The translations under genes were made by a program, and so were the position numbers. From Seriola aureovittata (lineage: Eukaryota; Chordata; Actinopteri; Carangiformes; Carangidae), in contig NC_079375.1 of NCBI RefSeq assembly GCF_021018895.1, forward strand, positions 19,198,492 to 19,262,491: 64,000 nt of DNA, written 5' to 3'. Each line of letters starts with the position of its first letter. The first letter of the stretch is position 1. Under the pieces are notes generated by a model. It was not told the DNA's origin, made no database searches, and saw only the letters and a program-made list of their open reading frames with translations. Positions 63,501-64,000 of this stretch are shown here, piece after piece.

Positions 63501-64000
63501 CCAAAGTGATGAGCATGGAGGCTGATCCAAAACCCACAAAACCTTTATTACATCAAAAGACAAACAGAAAGCTGACAAAGGAAAAAATTTTGCTGAAGTT
63601 TGTATTTTTTTTAACTACATTATAGTCTCGTCTTTTTTGTCAATGGTATTGCATGTTGATGTAACTACAGGTCGTGTTTAATGACATCGGTGCTGGCTCA
63701 GCATCGTCTTGTATTAGTCATGGAAAATAAAAGTCGTTGATGAACATATTTAGTCATAGTTTTAGTTTTCCTCAACAAAATTAACACTAAGTTTAAGGTC
63801 TAATCTTAACAGTTCTTCCAAACTGAAACTTGACTGTTAAGGTGTCCATGTTATAACAGTTAAATTTAACAGAGGAAGCTGACACTACTGTACCTCCCTG
63901 CTGTGCTGCTCCTTCTCCAGCTCCAGCTCCTGCTCTAAAGAGGTGACCATGCCCTTCAGCCTGGCCTCTGACTGCAGCCAGTGTGCCTCCTTCAGCACCA
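60588..64000 (-). CDS. Large coiled-coil protein, C-terminal part (CCDC18-like candidate), with in-frame TAG
   Basis: Partial: the 5' part lies beyond the right edge. Proposed exons: 64000-63894, 63283-63254 (30 nt), 63165-62743, 62656-61885 (containing a TAG) and 60601-60588 (ending TGA). The 141-codon exon is a heptad-rich coiled coil with repeated QLEQ/QLDQ units, dense in Q, E and L. The next exon begins ESEVTRLHARISSLERA, then turns to a Ser/Pro/Thr-rich tail. After the TAG (62341-62339) the same frame stays open for 151 codons: SLDLPLSLKATLREAL, an acidic stretch, then SSLTGMLRFVNQTLAMQ. A CAG|GTAAAA donor at 61885 joins in phase to a terminal exon at 60601. The product would be a cytoplasmic, possibly centrosomal, structural protein. 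The end of CCDC18 is the best match I recall, but it is not certain; other large coiled-coil proteins are possible. Promoter and start are not in the window. Confidence 0.7.
61400..61730. repeat. Two adjoining dispersed repeats in the last intron of the coiled-coil gene
   Basis: First part (about 61407-61530) has GATTAATCGGCCAATTATTC and TATAAATGTCAGAAAAATGG. The second (about 61560-61730) has GACCTTGACCTTTGACCAC, ATCAGTTCATCCTTGAGTCC and GCTGTCGCCGGCGCACAGGC. Both are common fish repeats. Confidence 0.55.

Overview
The window looks like 64 kb of a ray-finned fish nuclear chromosome, probably a spiny-rayed (percomorph) teleost. Genes are split by GT-AG introns. The proteins match vertebrate families closely. 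Spacers are dense in (CA)n/(TG)n microsatellites, short DNA transposons (hAT, Tc1/mariner, foldback) and dispersed repeats typical of percomorph genomes. I see no bacterial, plasmid or viral gene and no CRISPR array.

Three protein-coding genes can be reconstructed, all on the minus strand, so transcription runs right to left. (1) wls (Wntless/GPR177), CDS 38041 to 15654: twelve exons join in frame to 546 codons, with both known trafficking motifs intact. (2) A scinderin-like gelsolin-family gene, CDS 50314 to 40142: sixteen coding exons give 720 codons with six gelsolin repeats, plus a probable non-coding first exon at about 52.6-52.8 kb. (3) The 3' part of a large coiled-coil protein gene, 64000 to 60588, running off the right edge. 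It resembles CCDC18, but I cannot prove that from here. It carries an in-frame TAG inside an otherwise continuous reading frame, the most notable coding anomaly in the window.

Region by region: 1-13.3 kb is gene-free spacer or intron with microsatellites and a good RFX X-box. About 13.4-13.71 kb is a CpG-richer, promoter-like block with an ETS site and a TATA-like element. By tetrapod synteny (GNG12 lies beyond the 3' end of WLS) it could be the gng12 promoter/first exon. 14.7-38.3 kb is wls, whose introns hold most of the recognisable mobile elements. 38.3-39.4 kb is a short spacer. 39.4-52.8 kb is the scinderin-like gene. 52.8-60.3 kb is repeat-rich spacer. 60.3-64 kb is the coiled-coil gene.

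The genes do not form a pathway. Wntless carries lipid-modified Wnt through the secretory pathway, the scinderin-like protein would sever and cap actin in a calcium-dependent way, and the third is a probable structural coiled-coil protein. No wholly new system was found. The observations most worth checking are the in-frame stop, a perfect 20-bp hairpin inside a hAT relic, a foldback element whose arms are themselves palindromic, and an intact hAT MITE with an exact 8-bp target duplication. Coordinates of exons were read by eye from splice signals and reading phase; no alignment was run.
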